Of a stretch of 64,000 nucleotides of DNA, positions 52,294 to 61,465 are shown piece by piece. Both the position numbers and the translations under genes were made by a program. This stretch comes from Paraburkholderia graminis C4D1M (GTDB taxonomy: Bacteria > Pseudomonadota > Gammaproteobacteria > Burkholderiales > Burkholderiaceae). The first letter of the stretch is position 1. Every line of letters starts with the position of its first letter. Where the stretch lies: assembly GCF_000172415.1 (NCBI RefSeq), contig NZ_ABLD01000005.1, positions 248,001-312,000 on the forward strand, in the 5' to 3' direction. The notes below the pieces were generated by a model that was not told the DNA's origin, ran no database searches, and saw only the letters and a list, made by a program, of their open reading frames with translations.

Positions 52294-53199
52294 TTAAACG
52301 CGCCACGGCGGAAGCGGCTTGAAGCGCGCCTGCAGATACTGCATGAAATTCCGGGTTCTTCTCGGCAAGCCGGAACGGTTGTGAGTCAGCGCGATCACGT
52401 GGGCATCCGGTGCTTTCCAGCCGGGCAGCAGCCTCACCAGCCTGCCTTGCCGGATATCGTCCGCGACATCCCACTCGGAACGCAGAATGACGCCTCGGCC
52501 CTCGCACGCCCATCGGCGGATCACGTCGCCGTCGTTGCAACTGAGTTTCGACGTCACGCGGACGCTGCGGCCGGTTTTGCCTTTGCTGAAATGCCACAGC
52601 GACACGTCTTCCTGGTTTTCGCGAAGGACGATGCACGGCAGTCCCGCCAGATCGTCAGGCTGCTCGGGATTGCCGAAACGCTTCACGAAAGCAGGGGATG
52701 CGCAGACGAATCGCGCGTTCGGTGCGATCGTATGGCCGACAAGATTGGATGCGCGCAACTCGCCGATATGAACCACGACGTCGAACCGGTCCGCCGCTTC
52801 GGTGAGCGGCTGGTCGGATAGCGTGAGCGCGACATCGACGTCGGGGTTCTCCTGCTGGAAATCGGCAATGACCGGTGCGAGGTAGCGCCGGCCGAAACCG
52901 AGCGGCGCATTGACCTTCAATGTGCCGACCAGTCCTCCATGATGAATCCGCAGATCTTCCAGCAGCGTGTCGAGTTGCTCGATCAGTTCCGCACCGCGCA
53001 GGCAAAGCAGCATGCCTTCTTCGGTAAAGGTCAGCTTGCGCGCGGTTCTTTCCACGAGCCTGCTGCCGAGCTTCTTTTCGATCTGTTGCAGGCGCTGCGT
53101 TACGGCCGAAGCGGTGAGGCCGAGCTTGCGCGAGGCGGCGATCAGGCTTCCGTTCTGCTGGATGGTAAGGAGGAAGCGAATATCGGCGGTATCGGTCAT
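52294..53199 (-). CDS. LysR-family transcriptional regulator
   Basis: 301 residues. Start ATG 53197-53199 (MTDTADIRFLLTIQQNGSLIAASRKLGL). Helix-turn-helix: ASRKLGLTASAVTQRLQQIEKKLGSRLVERTARKLTFTEEG. Effector domain of the CrgA-like group (VNAPLGFGRRYLAPVIADFQ; VVVHIGELRASNLVG; ACEGRGVILRSEWDV). Lies 116 bases upstream of the HAD-PLP enzyme pair, on the same strand, so likely regulates it. Last gene before tRNA-Asp. Confidence 0.9.
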   Translation of the reverse strand: MTDTADIRFLLTIQQNGSLIAASRKLGLTASAVTQRLQQIEKKLGSRLVERTARKLTFTEEGMLLCLRGAELIEQLDTLLEDLRIHHGGLVGTLKVNAPLGFGRRYLAPVIADFQQENPDVDVALTLSDQPLTEAADRFDVVVHIGELRASNLVGHTIAPNARFVCASPAFVKRFGNPEQPDDLAGLPCIVLRENQEDVSLWHFSKGKTGRSVRVTSKLSCNDGDVIRRWACEGRGVILRSEWDVADDIRQGRLVRLLPGWKAPDAHVIALTHNRSGLPRRTRNFMQYLQARFKPLPPWRV

Positions 53200-53316
53200 T
53201 TGGGTGACGCTAACTGGATCAGTGACGGAGATTGGATTGTGAGCCGGACCGCTCAGGTACGCGCCGAACCTTGCCTGAATCGCATCGGGAGCCGCCCGAA
53301 CCCCGGGACGCAAAAG

Positions 53317-53346
53317 TTGCGGACACGCGGCGCCTTCAGCTACAAT
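53317..53346 (+). promoter_or_regulatory. Promoter for tRNA-Asp
   Basis: -35 TTGCGG (53317-53322), 18-bp spacer, -10 TACAAT (53341-53346; five of six). The tRNA begins 97 bases later. It overlaps the upstream side of the LysR gene on the opposite strand. Confidence 0.55.
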
Positions 53347-53443
53347 TCATTTTTTGCCGCGATTTCGCCGCAATTTGGGCAGTCCCGGCAAGCTGCAGCT
53401 TGCAAGAAGAAGCGCAGCGAAGATGCAGAAGTGTGTAGTAGAA

Positions 53444-53520
53444 CGAGTGGTAGTTCAGTCGGTTAGAATACCGGCCTGTCACGCCGGGGGTCGCGGGTTC
53501 GAGTCCCGTCCACTCCGCCA
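53444..53520 (+). tRNA. tRNA-Asp, anticodon GUC
   Basis: 77 bases with encoded CCA. Anticodon loop CTGTCAC gives GUC (Asp); anticodon stem CCGGC/GCCGG; T arm CGGG TTCGAGT CCCG; discriminator G. The acceptor reads CGAGTGG against CCACTCC: six pairs form, but position 1 is C, opposite C72, where tRNA-Asp normally has G1:C72. Confidence 0.93.
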
Positions 53521-53529
53521 GTATCCTTG

Positions 53530-53556
53530 AAAGGCGAACTCCGGTTCGCCTTTTTT
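53530..53556 (+). terminator. Intrinsic terminator after tRNA-Asp
   Basis: AAGGCGAAC (53531-53539) and GTTCGCCTT (53544-53552) around TCCG, followed by a T run to 53556. Confidence 0.9.
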
Positions 53557-53603
53557 ATTGCCCGCTGTTGTAAGATCGGGCGTTCTGTTTTTGGCACTCA
53601 CGC

Positions 53604-55544
53604 ATGCTCGATTTTTTCCGTAATCACAAACGCCTGATGATGTTCATGCTCATCCTCGTCATTGTGCCGGGGCTGGGTTTTGTGGGCATTCAGGGCTTTC
53701 GCGGCTTCTTTGACGAAAGCGCAAACGTCGCGAGCGTCAACGGTCACAAGATCACGCGGGCAGAGTACGACAACGCGATGCGTCAGCAGCTCGACCGCGC
53801 GCGGCAGATGCTCGGCGCGCAGTTCGACATCAAGGCGTTCGACACGCCGGAGCGTCGCAGCCAGATGCTCGACGGCCTGATCGAACAACGCGTGCTGGCC
53901 GATGAAACGCAGCGCCTGCACCTCACCGCGTCCGACGACGCCGTGCGCCGCGTGCTGCTGAACGATCCGGTCATCTCGTCGCTGAAAAATCCGGACGGCT
54001 CGATCGACGTCGACCGTTACAAGCAGTTGCTCGCCATGCAGGGCATGACGCCCGATCAGTACGACGAGCGCGTGCGCTACAGCATCGCCACGCAGCAGTT
54101 GCCCGCCGCCATTCAGGGCAGCGCCTTCACGTCGAAAACGCTCGCGCAGCATTTGACCGAACTCGCCGAGCAGCAGCGCGAAGTGCAGGGCATCGCGTTC
54201 CATCCGCGCGACTATGCCGCGAAGGTGCAGCCTACCGACGCGCAGTTGCAGGCCTATTACGACGCCCATCGCAACGACTTCGCGACGCCGGCCACGGCGA
54301 CCATCCAGTATCTGGTGATGTCGCCGGCCACGGTCGCCGCGTCGGTGCAGCCCGCCGACGCCGAGCTGAAAAAATACTACGACGACAACATCGCGCACTA
54401 CCGCACTGAAGGCCAGGTGCGCGCGAGCCATATCCTGATCGCAGCGCCGAAAGACGCGAGCGCGGCCGACAAGGCCAAGGCGAAGCAGAAGGCGGACGAG
54501 TTGCTCGCACAGATCAAGGCGCATCCTGATCAATTCGCTCAGATCGCGCAACAGAACTCGCAAGACCCCGGCTCGGCGGCAAAGGGCGGCGATCTCGGTT
54601 ACTTTGGCCGCGGCATGATCGCGGGCGGCAAGGCGTTCGACGACGCGGTGTTCGCGCTCAAGAAAGACGAGGTCAGCGGCATCGTGCAAACGGACTTCGG
54701 CTATCACATCGTCAAGGTGACGGACGTGAAGCCGGCCGCTACCAAGCCGTTCGACGAAGTGAAAGATCAGATCGCGCGCGACCTGAAGACGCAACTGGCG
54801 AGCAAGGCGTTCAGCGACGACTCGGAAGGTTTCACATCCATCGTCTATGAGAAGGCGAAGAGCCTGCAACCGGCCGCCGACAAGTACAAGCTTCAGTTGC
54901 AGACGGCCACGGTCACGCCGCAGCCCGATCCGAAGCTGCCGCCCGACAGCCCGCTGAACAACGCGAAGTTCCTCGCCGCCGTGTTCGCGAACGACTCGGT
55001 CAATGCGCGCAACAACACGCAGGCAATCGACGTCGGCGGCAACACGCTGATCGCTGCGCGCGTCACCGACTACAAGGCCGCGGCCGTGCCGGCGCTCGAC
55101 GCGATCAAGGACACCGTGCGTCAGAAGGTCATCGCGGCCCAGTCGAACGAAGCCGCGCATAAGGACGGCATCGCAAAGCTCGCGGAGTTGGAGAAGTCGA
55201 AGGCGACCACGGGTTTCTCGTCGCCGCTGAAAGTGTCGCGCAACGACGCGCAAGGCATGCCTCCGGCGGCCTTGAGCGCGATCTACAAGGCGGACGCGCA
55301 AAAGTTGCCCGCCTACGTAGGCGTCGATCTCGGCGACGATGGTTACGCGATCTATCGGGTGAACGCGGTCGTGACGGGTGGGGCGGTGGACCCGCAGCGT
55401 CTGGCTGCGGCTCAGCAGCAGATCGCGCAGGTGCAATCGCAGTCGGAAGCCGAGGCCTATGTCGAGGCACTGCGCGCCCGCTCGAAGGTGAAGCTGTACG
55501 GCTCGCTCGAAAGCAGCGGCAACGCGCAGGCGAGCGACCAGTAA
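53604..55544 (+). CDS. ppiD: Periplasmic folding chaperone PpiD (parvulin-type, SurA N-terminal)
   Basis: Inner-membrane anchored chaperone at the SecYEG exit. 646 residues. N-terminal anchor LMMFMLILVIVPGLGFVGIQ (about 11-30), SurA-like helical domain (NGHKITRAEYDNAMRQQLDRAR), one parvulin domain about residues 265-365 (VRASHILIAAPKDASAADKAKAK ... GGDLGYFGRGM ... GYHIVKV), then a long helical/beta tail. Start ATG 53604. hupB and ppiD flank the accessory block; they are near neighbours in many relatives, which supports an insertion between them (inference). Confidence 0.93.
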   Translation: MLDFFRNHKRLMMFMLILVIVPGLGFVGIQGFRGFFDESANVASVNGHKITRAEYDNAMRQQLDRARQMLGAQFDIKAFDTPERRSQMLDGLIEQRVLADETQRLHLTASDDAVRRVLLNDPVISSLKNPDGSIDVDRYKQLLAMQGMTPDQYDERVRYSIATQQLPAAIQGSAFTSKTLAQHLTELAEQQREVQGIAFHPRDYAAKVQPTDAQLQAYYDAHRNDFATPATATIQYLVMSPATVAASVQPADAELKKYYDDNIAHYRTEGQVRASHILIAAPKDASAADKAKAKQKADELLAQIKAHPDQFAQIAQQNSQDPGSAAKGGDLGYFGRGMIAGGKAFDDAVFALKKDEVSGIVQTDFGYHIVKVTDVKPAATKPFDEVKDQIARDLKTQLASKAFSDDSEGFTSIVYEKAKSLQPAADKYKLQLQTATVTPQPDPKLPPDSPLNNAKFLAAVFANDSVNARNNTQAIDVGGNTLIAARVTDYKAAAVPALDAIKDTVRQKVIAAQSNEAAHKDGIAKLAELEKSKATTGFSSPLKVSRNDAQGMPPAALSAIYKADAQKLPAYVGVDLGDDGYAIYRVNAVVTGGAVDPQRLAAAQQQIAQVQSQSEAEAYVEALRARSKVKLYGSLESSGNAQASDQ

Positions 55545-55549
55545 GGCTC

Positions 55550-55593
55550 GCGTTGCAGCCCGGTTGCAGCCTCGTTGCAGCCTCGTTGCAGCC
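55550..55593. repeat. Four 11-bp tandem copies after ppiD
   Basis: GTTGCAGCC recurs at 55552, 55563, 55574 and 55585 with an exact 11-base period (unit about GTTGCAGCCTC). Starts 7 bases after the ppiD stop and precedes the terminator. Confidence 0.85.
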
Positions 55594-55611
55594 TGTTAGT
55601 CAGCAGCACGC

Positions 55612-55651
55612 AAATGCAAAAAGCCCCGCAACCGCGGGGCTTTTTGCATTT
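55612..55651. terminator. Long perfect terminator hairpin after ppiD
   Basis: An 18-bp perfect stem (AAATGCAAAAAGCCCCGC with its complement) around AACC. It is A-rich at one foot and T-rich at the other, so it should work both ways, for ppiD and for the lipoprotein gene. Confidence 0.92.
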
Positions 55652-55732
55652 CGCGACACTATTCATTCGACAAGCTTCATTCGACAACTGAGCGCTCGTC
55701 AAACGATCCTGGCGCTCGTCAGCGCCTCGCGA

Positions 55733-56074
55733 TTACAGGCACGAACTGATCGCGCCGGTGGCGTCGCTGCCTGCTGCGCCGTTTGCGCGGAAGCCGACCC
55801 ACGAACCCTTGCCGGAGTATGAAGGACGCACGACAGCGGCCGCGCCGTTCGGCGGCTGCTGGCCAGGCACATACACGTCGACGGCCTGATCGTTAGCGAG
55901 CGTGTCTTGCGACACGACTTGTTGCTGCGAGCCGTCCGCCCACTTTTGCGCGATGCAGGTCGCCACGGCCTTCGGCGGTTGCTGGCTTTGTCCAACGGAT
56001 TGGACGCCAGCCGGCGGTTGAGCGGCGCAGGCAGAAATTGCCACGGTCAAAGCGATTAACGGTAGGTATTTCAC
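55733..56074 (-). CDS. Small lipoprotein
   Basis: 113 residues. Lipoprotein signal MKYLPLIALTVAISAC with the lipobox ISAC; the mature chain begins CAAQPPAG. The mature part has a Cys pair (Cys40-region TCIAQKWADGSQ and terminal SSCL), which could form a disulfide, and a beta-rich core (AVDVYVPGQQPPNGAAAVV). Start ATG 56072-56074 with AGGAGA upstream. Same strand as tesA but 116 bases away, so possibly a separate unit. Family not recognised; probable outer-membrane location. Confidence 0.8.
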   Translation of the reverse strand: MKYLPLIALTVAISACAAQPPAGVQSVGQSQQPPKAVATCIAQKWADGSQQQVVSQDTLANDQAVDVYVPGQQPPNGAAAVVRPSYSGKGSWVGFRANGAAGSDATGAISSCL

Positions 56075-56190
56075 GTTATCTCCTCAGAAGTCGCTCAGAA
56101 TCGAGCCGGGTACACGGGATTGCGAAGCGTGAGATAGAGCGCGCCGATCCGTGTTCCCGTGATGTCGGACACAAGTTGCTAGCCGCCTGC

Positions 56191-56937
56191 CTAGCGCGGC
56201 GAACTTGCACGAAGGAGTGGCTTCACAGCAGGCCACACGTTGTTCAGTAGCACTGGCTGTGCCTGCTGCGTCGGATGAATCTGGTCTGCCTGGAACATAT
56301 CGGGCTTGTCGGCAATGCCGGCGAGCAGAAACGGCACGAGCGGCACGCGCAGTTGCTTCGCGAGCTGGCCATAGATGCCGTGGAACTTTTGCGTATAGTC
56401 GGGGCCGTAGTTAGGCGGCACGTACATGCCCACGAGCACGACCTTCGCGTGACCTTGCTGCGCCTCTTCGATGATCGTGCGCAGGTTCGCTTCGGTCGTG
56501 GCGAGCGGCACGCCGCGCAACGCGTCGTTCGCACCGAGTTCCACGATCACAATGCTTGGCTTCAAACGCTGCATGAGCGCCGGCAAGCGGGCTCGTCCGC
56601 CGCTCGTCGTGTCGCCGCTGATGCTCGCGTTGGCAACGCTATAATCGATTCGCTCTTCGGTCAGGCGCTGGCGCAGCAACGCAACCCAGCCCGTATCGCG
56701 GGGCAGGCCGTATTCGGCGGAGATGCTGTCGCCCAATACGACGATCACCGGCCTGGCCGCTTCGGGCGCATTCGGTGCGTTGGCTGCGTTGGGTACATTA
56801 GCCGCGCGAACCGCGAAACTCGCCGATAGCAAGGCCGCGGCCAATACGACCGAGCCGATTACCACTGAGCTCGTTGCCGGAATAATGGCGTTGGCGCAAC
56901 GCCTGATGGCGCGCACTTTCAACCTACGCTTCACCAT
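56191..56937 (-). CDS. tesA: Periplasmic SGNH esterase/thioesterase I (arylesterase)
   Basis: GDSL/SGNH hydrolase of the TesA (thioesterase I / protease I / lysophospholipase L1) type. SGNH blocks: Ser71 in VVLGDSISAEYG, Gly in ISGDTTSGG, Asn137 in LGANDALRG, and Asp218/His221 in DQIHPTQQ. N-terminal leader MVKRRLKVRAIRRCANAI with a hydrophobic core VVIGSVVLAAALLSASFAV and cleavage near VRA, then an Ala/Asn/Pro-rich linker. Start ATG 56935-56937, overlapping by two bases the divergent ybbA start. 248 residues. Confidence 0.9.
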   Translation of the reverse strand: MVKRRLKVRAIRRCANAIIPATSSVVIGSVVLAAALLSASFAVRAANVPNAANAPNAPEAARPVIVVLGDSISAEYGLPRDTGWVALLRQRLTEERIDYSVANASISGDTTSGGRARLPALMQRLKPSIVIVELGANDALRGVPLATTEANLRTIIEEAQQGHAKVVLVGMYVPPNYGPDYTQKFHGIYGQLAKQLRVPLVPFLLAGIADKPDMFQADQIHPTQQAQPVLLNNVWPAVKPLLRASSPR

Positions 56938-57622
56938 GCTAAACAAAACTGATCCAGTCATTGAAGTGCGGGGTTTGTGCAAGAAGGTTAAGGATGCAAC
57001 GGGCGAACTGACCATTCTCGACAACATCGACCTGGCTATCCAGGCCGGCAGCAGTGTCGCGATAGTCGGCGCGTCCGGGTCGGGCAAGTCTACGCTGCTC
57101 GGCCTGCTCGCAGGATTGGACAGCGCGAGCGCCGGCTCGGTTCGTCTGCTCGGCCGCGAGCTGACGACATTGAACGAAGACGAGCGCGCGGCATTGCGCA
57201 GCGGCTCGGTCGGCTTCGTGTTCCAGTCGTTCCAGTTGATGCCGCATTTGACCGCGCTCGAAAACGTCACGTTGCCGCTCGAACTGCAAGGCGGTATCGG
57301 CACCCGCGAGGCCGCGCTGCGCGCGCGCCGGCTGCTCGAGCAAGTCGGCCTCGGACAGCGCACCGGTCATTATCCGAAGCTGCTGTCGGGCGGCGAACAG
57401 CAACGCGTCGCACTGGCGCGCGCGTTCGTCACGCACCCGGCCATTCTCTTCGCCGATGAACCGACCGGCAGTCTCGATGCCGCGACCGGCCACGCGGTGA
57501 TCGACCTGATGTTCGAGATGAATCGCGCGAATGGCGCAACGCTGATTCTCGTCACGCACGACGTCGAACTGGCGCGCCGCTGCGATACGACAGTGACGAT
57601 CGAAGCGGGGCGTCTGGCGTGA
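56936..57622 (+). CDS. ybbA: ABC transporter ATP-binding protein YbbA
   Basis: 228-residue LolD/MacB-like ATPase. Walker A GASGSGKST, Q-loop FVFQSFQLMPHLTALENV, signature LSGGEQQRVALARA, Walker B ILFADEPTGSLD, switch His LVTHD. Start ATG 56936-56938. In E. coli ybbA is divergent from tesA and followed by the large permease ybbP; here no permease follows (a terminator and then pgi on the other strand), so it must work with a distant permease. The tesA/ybbA divergence is conserved. Confidence 0.9.
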   Translation: MLNKTDPVIEVRGLCKKVKDATGELTILDNIDLAIQAGSSVAIVGASGSGKSTLLGLLAGLDSASAGSVRLLGRELTTLNEDERAALRSGSVGFVFQSFQLMPHLTALENVTLPLELQGGIGTREAALRARRLLEQVGLGQRTGHYPKLLSGGEQQRVALARAFVTHPAILFADEPTGSLDAATGHAVIDLMFEMNRANGATLILVTHDVELARRCDTTVTIEAGRLA

Positions 57623-57713
57623 GCGGGGTGGAGGAGGCACACGAGCGCGGTTAAGACCGCGCTCGTCAGCGAGCTACAACCAGTAAGCGCGACACATGCC
57701 GTTAGGTCGAAAA

Positions 57714-57740
57714 AAAGCGGGCCGCTAAAGGCCCGCTTTC
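57714..57740. terminator. Terminator between ybbA and pgi
   Basis: AAAGCGGGCC and GGCCCGCTTT pair around GCTAAA, with A and T tracts on either side. Serves both convergent genes. Confidence 0.88.
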
Positions 57741-57810
57741 TACTTCACACAGCGCAACGCATATCGAACACGCCGACCGCAAATGCGCCGGTTCGACCAG
57801 CGCACCAATC

Positions 57811-59433
57811 TCAGCGCTTCAAAGCCGCCCGCGCCCTTGCGATCAACGCCGACGTCGACGAATCGTGTTTCTTTTCATCGACGCTTGCCGCGGTGAGATC
57901 CGCTTCAACCACCTTGCCGAGAATCTTGCCCAGCTCGACGCCCCATTGATCGAACGGATTGATGTTCCACACCGACGCCTGCACCAGCACCTTGTGTTCG
58001 TACAGCGCGATCAACGCGCCGAGCGAACGTGCGGTGAGCGCGTCGAGAATCAGCGTGCTGGTCGGACGGTTGCCTGGGAACACGAGGTGCGGCGCAAGCT
58101 CCGGCTTGTCCGGACCGGCGACCTTTTTCGCTTCTTCGAGCGTGCGGCCGAGCATCAGCGCTTCGCTTTGCGCGAAGCAGTTGGCGAGCAGCTTCGCGTG
58201 ATGATTGACGAGCGGATGCTCAGGCGTCAGCACGGCGACGAAGTCGATCGGCACGATGGTCGGACCTTGATGCAGCATCTGGAAGAACGCATGCTGGCCG
58301 TTCGTGCCCGGCTCGCCCCACGTCACGGCGGAGGTCGGATAGTCGACCATCGCGCCATCCAGACGCGCCGACTTGCCGTTGCTCTCCATCTCCAGTTGCT
58401 GAAGATACGAAGGCAGGTAGTGCAGCGCTTCCGAATACGGCGCGACGAGATAGCTCTGCGAGCCGAAGAAGTTGCGATACCAGATGCCGATCATGCCGAG
58501 CAGCACGGGCAAATTCTTGTCGAGCGGCGCGGTGCGGAAATGTTCGTCCATTTCGTTGGCGCCCGCGAGCAGCTCGCCGAACTGCTGCGGTCCGACCGCG
58601 ATCATGATCGACAGACCGACTGCCGACCACAGCGAATAGCGGCCGCCCACCCAGTCCCACATCTCGAACACGTTCTCTTGCGCAATGCCGAACTTGACCA
58701 CTTCCGAAGGGTTCGCCGATACGCCGACGAAGTGCTTCGCGAGCGCGTTTTCCGGGCAGCCTTTCTCGATGAACCAGTCGCGCAGCGAGCGCGCGTTCGT
58801 CATGGTTTCGAGCGTGGTGAAGGTCTTCGAAACGATGATGGCGAGCGTCTCTTCGGGATCGATCTGCTGCATCACGTTGTAGAGATCCGCGCCGTCCACA
58901 TTCGACACGAAGTGCATGGCGATCTCGGGCGTAGCCAGATGATGCAGCGCGTGCACGACCATTTTCGGCCCGAGGTCCGAGCCGCCGATGCCGATGTTCA
59001 CCACGTGGCGAATGCGCTTGCCCGTGTAGCCGGTCCACGCGCCGCTGCGCACCTGGTCGGCGAACGCGGCCATCTTGGCGCGCTCGGCTTGCACCTGCGC
59101 GTGAAACGGCGCGCTCGGGCTGCTTGCGCGCAGCGCGGTATGCAGCGCCGCGCGGCCTTCGGTCGGATTGACGACTTCGCCCGCGAACATCGCGTCGCGG
59201 CGCTTTTCGACGCCCGCTTCGCGGGCGAGTTGCACGAGCAGCTTCAGCGTGTCGTCGGTGATGCGGTTCTTCGAAAAGTCGGCCGCGAGACCCCCGCCGG
59301 CGAACGCAAAGCGTTCGGCACGCGTGGGCGCGGGATCGTTCTCGGGGGCGAACCAGTCGCGCAGGTGTGCATTGCGAATCTGCTCGTAATGCGTTTGCAG
59401 CGAGGACCAGGAGGGGAGCGAGTTCTGGGTCAT
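57811..59433 (-). CDS. pgi: Glucose-6-phosphate isomerase
   Basis: Interconverts glucose-6-phosphate and fructose-6-phosphate. 540 residues, normal. Landmarks: [50 protein letters not shown] (signature 1), [18 protein letters not shown] with the catalytic His/Glu, and the C-terminal [12 protein letters not shown] (signature 2). Start ATG 59431-59433. On the same strand as, and 343 bases downstream of, the NAD(P)HX repair gene. Confidence 0.97.
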   Translation of the reverse strand: MTQNSLPSWSSLQTHYEQIRNAHLRDWFAPENDPAPTRAERFAFAGGGLAADFSKNRITDDTLKLLVQLAREAGVEKRRDAMFAGEVVNPTEGRAALHTALRASSPSAPFHAQVQAERAKMAAFADQVRSGAWTGYTGKRIRHVVNIGIGGSDLGPKMVVHALHHLATPEIAMHFVSNVDGADLYNVMQQIDPEETLAIIVSKTFTTLETMTNARSLRDWFIEKGCPENALAKHFVGVSANPSEVVKFGIAQENVFEMWDWVGGRYSLWSAVGLSIMIAVGPQQFGELLAGANEMDEHFRTAPLDKNLPVLLGMIGIWYRNFFGSQSYLVAPYSEALHYLPSYLQQLEMESNGKSARLDGAMVDYPTSAVTWGEPGTNGQHAFFQMLHQGPTIVPIDFVAVLTPEHPLVNHHAKLLANCFAQSEALMLGRTLEEAKKVAGPDKPELAPHLVFPGNRPTSTLILDALTARSLGALIALYEHKVLVQASVWNINPFDQWGVELGKILGKVVEADLTAASVDEKKHDSSTSALIARARAALKR

Positions 59434-59776
59434 AGCGTCCGTCTAACCAGGGGCACGAAGAAAGGCGCGCGCGAAGCGCCGCCAGGGATGATGCAACGAT
59501 GCTGTTAGAGCGAGACCGCACGGCCGCGTTCGTGGTGAAATTTCAGAAGCTGCGGCACCATGCGGCGCTTCGCCGCGGTTCGTGGAATCCATCGCGATTC
59601 GCGAGGCACTGCATGCGACACGCTGCGAACATAATCGCTTAGCGCGGTCTATCTACACAGTGGGTCACGCAGTCACTCAGTATAGCGGCGTTGCGTGACA
59701 GGCGGCAGGGCTTTAGCCACCCGGTATAGGACGCCTCTTGCCGCACGCGGCGCGATGCCGCTCAGCGCGCCATCAC
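59434..59776. other. Non-coding region between nnrDE and pgi
   Basis: 343 bases, GC-rich. The left part presumably holds the pgi promoter; no confident -35/-10 was found. Short overlapping frames lack ribosome sites. No RNA gene seen. Confidence 0.4.
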
Positions 59777-61363
59777 TCATGATTGCGTCGACGGATAGAA
59801 CATGCGGTTCATCAGGCTGCGCACCATCGGCGCGAGTTCGCCCGCCGTCAGTCCGGCGGGGCCGTGACCTTGCGCGGTGAGCGTGTCGGCGGCGAGTCCG
59901 TGCAGATAGACGCCCGCGAGCGCCGCTTCGTAGCCCGGCAGGCGTTGCGCGAGCAACGCGCCGATGATGCCGCCGAGCACGTCGCCGGTGCCGCCCGTCG
60001 CGAGCGCGGCATTGCCGGTCGGATTGATCGTGAGACGGCCGTCGGGTGCGGCGATCACCGTGCCCGTTCCCTTCAGCACCACCACGCTCGCGAAGCGCGC
60101 AGCGAGCGCGCGCGCCGCGCCGAGGCGGTCCCGCTGCACGCCGGCGGCGTCGGTGCCGAGCAGGCGCGCGGCTTCCAGCGGATGCGGCGTGAGCACGCAC
60201 GGATCGCCTTCGACGCCGCGCGCGGTGACGGCTGCGGCCAACGCCGCGTCGTTCGAAATCAGATTGAGCGCGTCGGCATCGAGCAGCTTCGGCACGTCGA
60301 GTTGCAGCACGTCGCGCAGCACGCGCGTGGCGCGCTCGCCGTGGCCCATGCCGCAGCCCACCGCCAGCGCGTCCATTTTGTCGAGCGGCAGATCGTCGAC
60401 GGCATGCAGCATCAGTTCGGGATGCGGCGGGTCGTAGGGCGGGGCGCCCGCGCCGAGCAGCGCGACGTGGACCTTGCCCGCGCCGCAGAAAAGCGCGGCG
60501 CGCGATGCCAGAATCGGCGCGCCGCACATGCCGGTGTCGCCGCCGACCACCGCGAGACTGCCGAACGTGCCCTTGTTGGTCGCGAAGTCGCGCGGCGGCA
60601 GGAACGTCGCGAACAGTTCCGGCGCGTTCAGCCGAACCGAGGCGCGCGCCGTGCTGTCGATGCCGATCGGCGCGACCGTCACCGCGCCGGCAAGATCGCG
60701 GCCCTGCGCGGTGAAAAGACCCGGCTTCCCGGCGATGAACGTGACGGTGTGCGTCGCGCGCACCGCGGCGTCGCCATCGCCGACGATCGTGCCGGTGTCG
60801 CTGTCGAGGCCGCTCGGCACGTCGAGCGCCAGCACGCCGCCGCCATGCGGCCGGGCCCGCGTGCGCTGCGAAAGCCGGCGCGCGATGTCGGCGAACACGC
60901 CTTCCAGTGGGCGCGCGAGGCCAATGCCGAACATGCCGTCGACAAGCCACGTGTACCCATCGAACGAAGCAGGCGGCGCCTGGGTGATCGAGACGCCGTT
61001 CGCGCGCGCCGTGTCGAGCGCCCAGCGGGCGTCGTCCGGTTTCACTTCGACGGGCATGCACAGTTCCGTGGCGATGCCCGCCTTGTGCAGTTGCGTCGCG
61101 AGAATCAGCGCGTCGCCGCCGTTGTTGCCGGGGCCGGCGATCAGCCAGACGCGCTGGCGGGATTTTTCCGTCGACGTGTCGCGCGTGATCTGTTCGCGCA
61201 GGAAGCTGGCGGCCGCCTTGCCGGCGCGGTCCATCAGCGTGTGCGCGGGCAGCGATGCCGCGGCTTGCGTTTCGGCGATCCGCAGATCGGTCAGCGTGAG
61301 CAGCGGCAGCGCGCGGTTTTGCGGGCGGATCAGCGTTGGCGGCGTGAGGTCGGCATCGGTCAT
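59777..61363 (-). CDS. nnrDE: Bifunctional NAD(P)HX epimerase / ADP-dependent dehydratase
   Basis: Metabolite-repair enzyme for hydrated NADH/NADPH. 528 residues. N-terminal epimerase domain (YjeF_N): VWLIAGPGNNGGDALILATQ, DGMFGIGLARPLEG, ALDVPSGLDSDTG. C-terminal ribokinase-like dehydratase domain (about 245 on): GSLAVVGGDTGMCGAPILA, CGMGHGERATRVL, DADALNLIS, LTPHPLEAARLLG, NPTGNAALATGGTGDVLGGIIGALLAQ. Start ATG 61361-61363; an upstream in-frame ATG would add 10 hydrophobic residues. The fused form is the common bacterial arrangement. Confidence 0.95.
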   Translation of the reverse strand: MTDADLTPPTLIRPQNRALPLLTLTDLRIAETQAAASLPAHTLMDRAGKAAASFLREQITRDTSTEKSRQRVWLIAGPGNNGGDALILATQLHKAGIATELCMPVEVKPDDARWALDTARANGVSITQAPPASFDGYTWLVDGMFGIGLARPLEGVFADIARRLSQRTRARPHGGGVLALDVPSGLDSDTGTIVGDGDAAVRATHTVTFIAGKPGLFTAQGRDLAGAVTVAPIGIDSTARASVRLNAPELFATFLPPRDFATNKGTFGSLAVVGGDTGMCGAPILASRAALFCGAGKVHVALLGAGAPPYDPPHPELMLHAVDDLPLDKMDALAVGCGMGHGERATRVLRDVLQLDVPKLLDADALNLISNDAALAAAVTARGVEGDPCVLTPHPLEAARLLGTDAAGVQRDRLGAARALAARFASVVVLKGTGTVIAAPDGRLTINPTGNAALATGGTGDVLGGIIGALLAQRLPGYEAALAGVYLHGLAADTLTAQGHGPAGLTAGELAPMVRSLMNRMFYPSTQS

Positions 61364-61465
61364 GGCGAGGCAGGGCGAGAACAAGGCGAGCACCTTGGGT
61401 CAGGCGCGAGAGCTTCTGGAATCGCTATGGTAGTGCCGATGGACGCGCCGCGTGGCAGTTTGGCC

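Noticed and set aside
53598..55436. 612-codon open frame on the minus strand
   Set aside because: Antisense of ppiD; Arg/His/Val-rich shadow with no recognisable motif.
57865..59508. 547-codon plus-strand frame
   Set aside because: Antisense of pgi.
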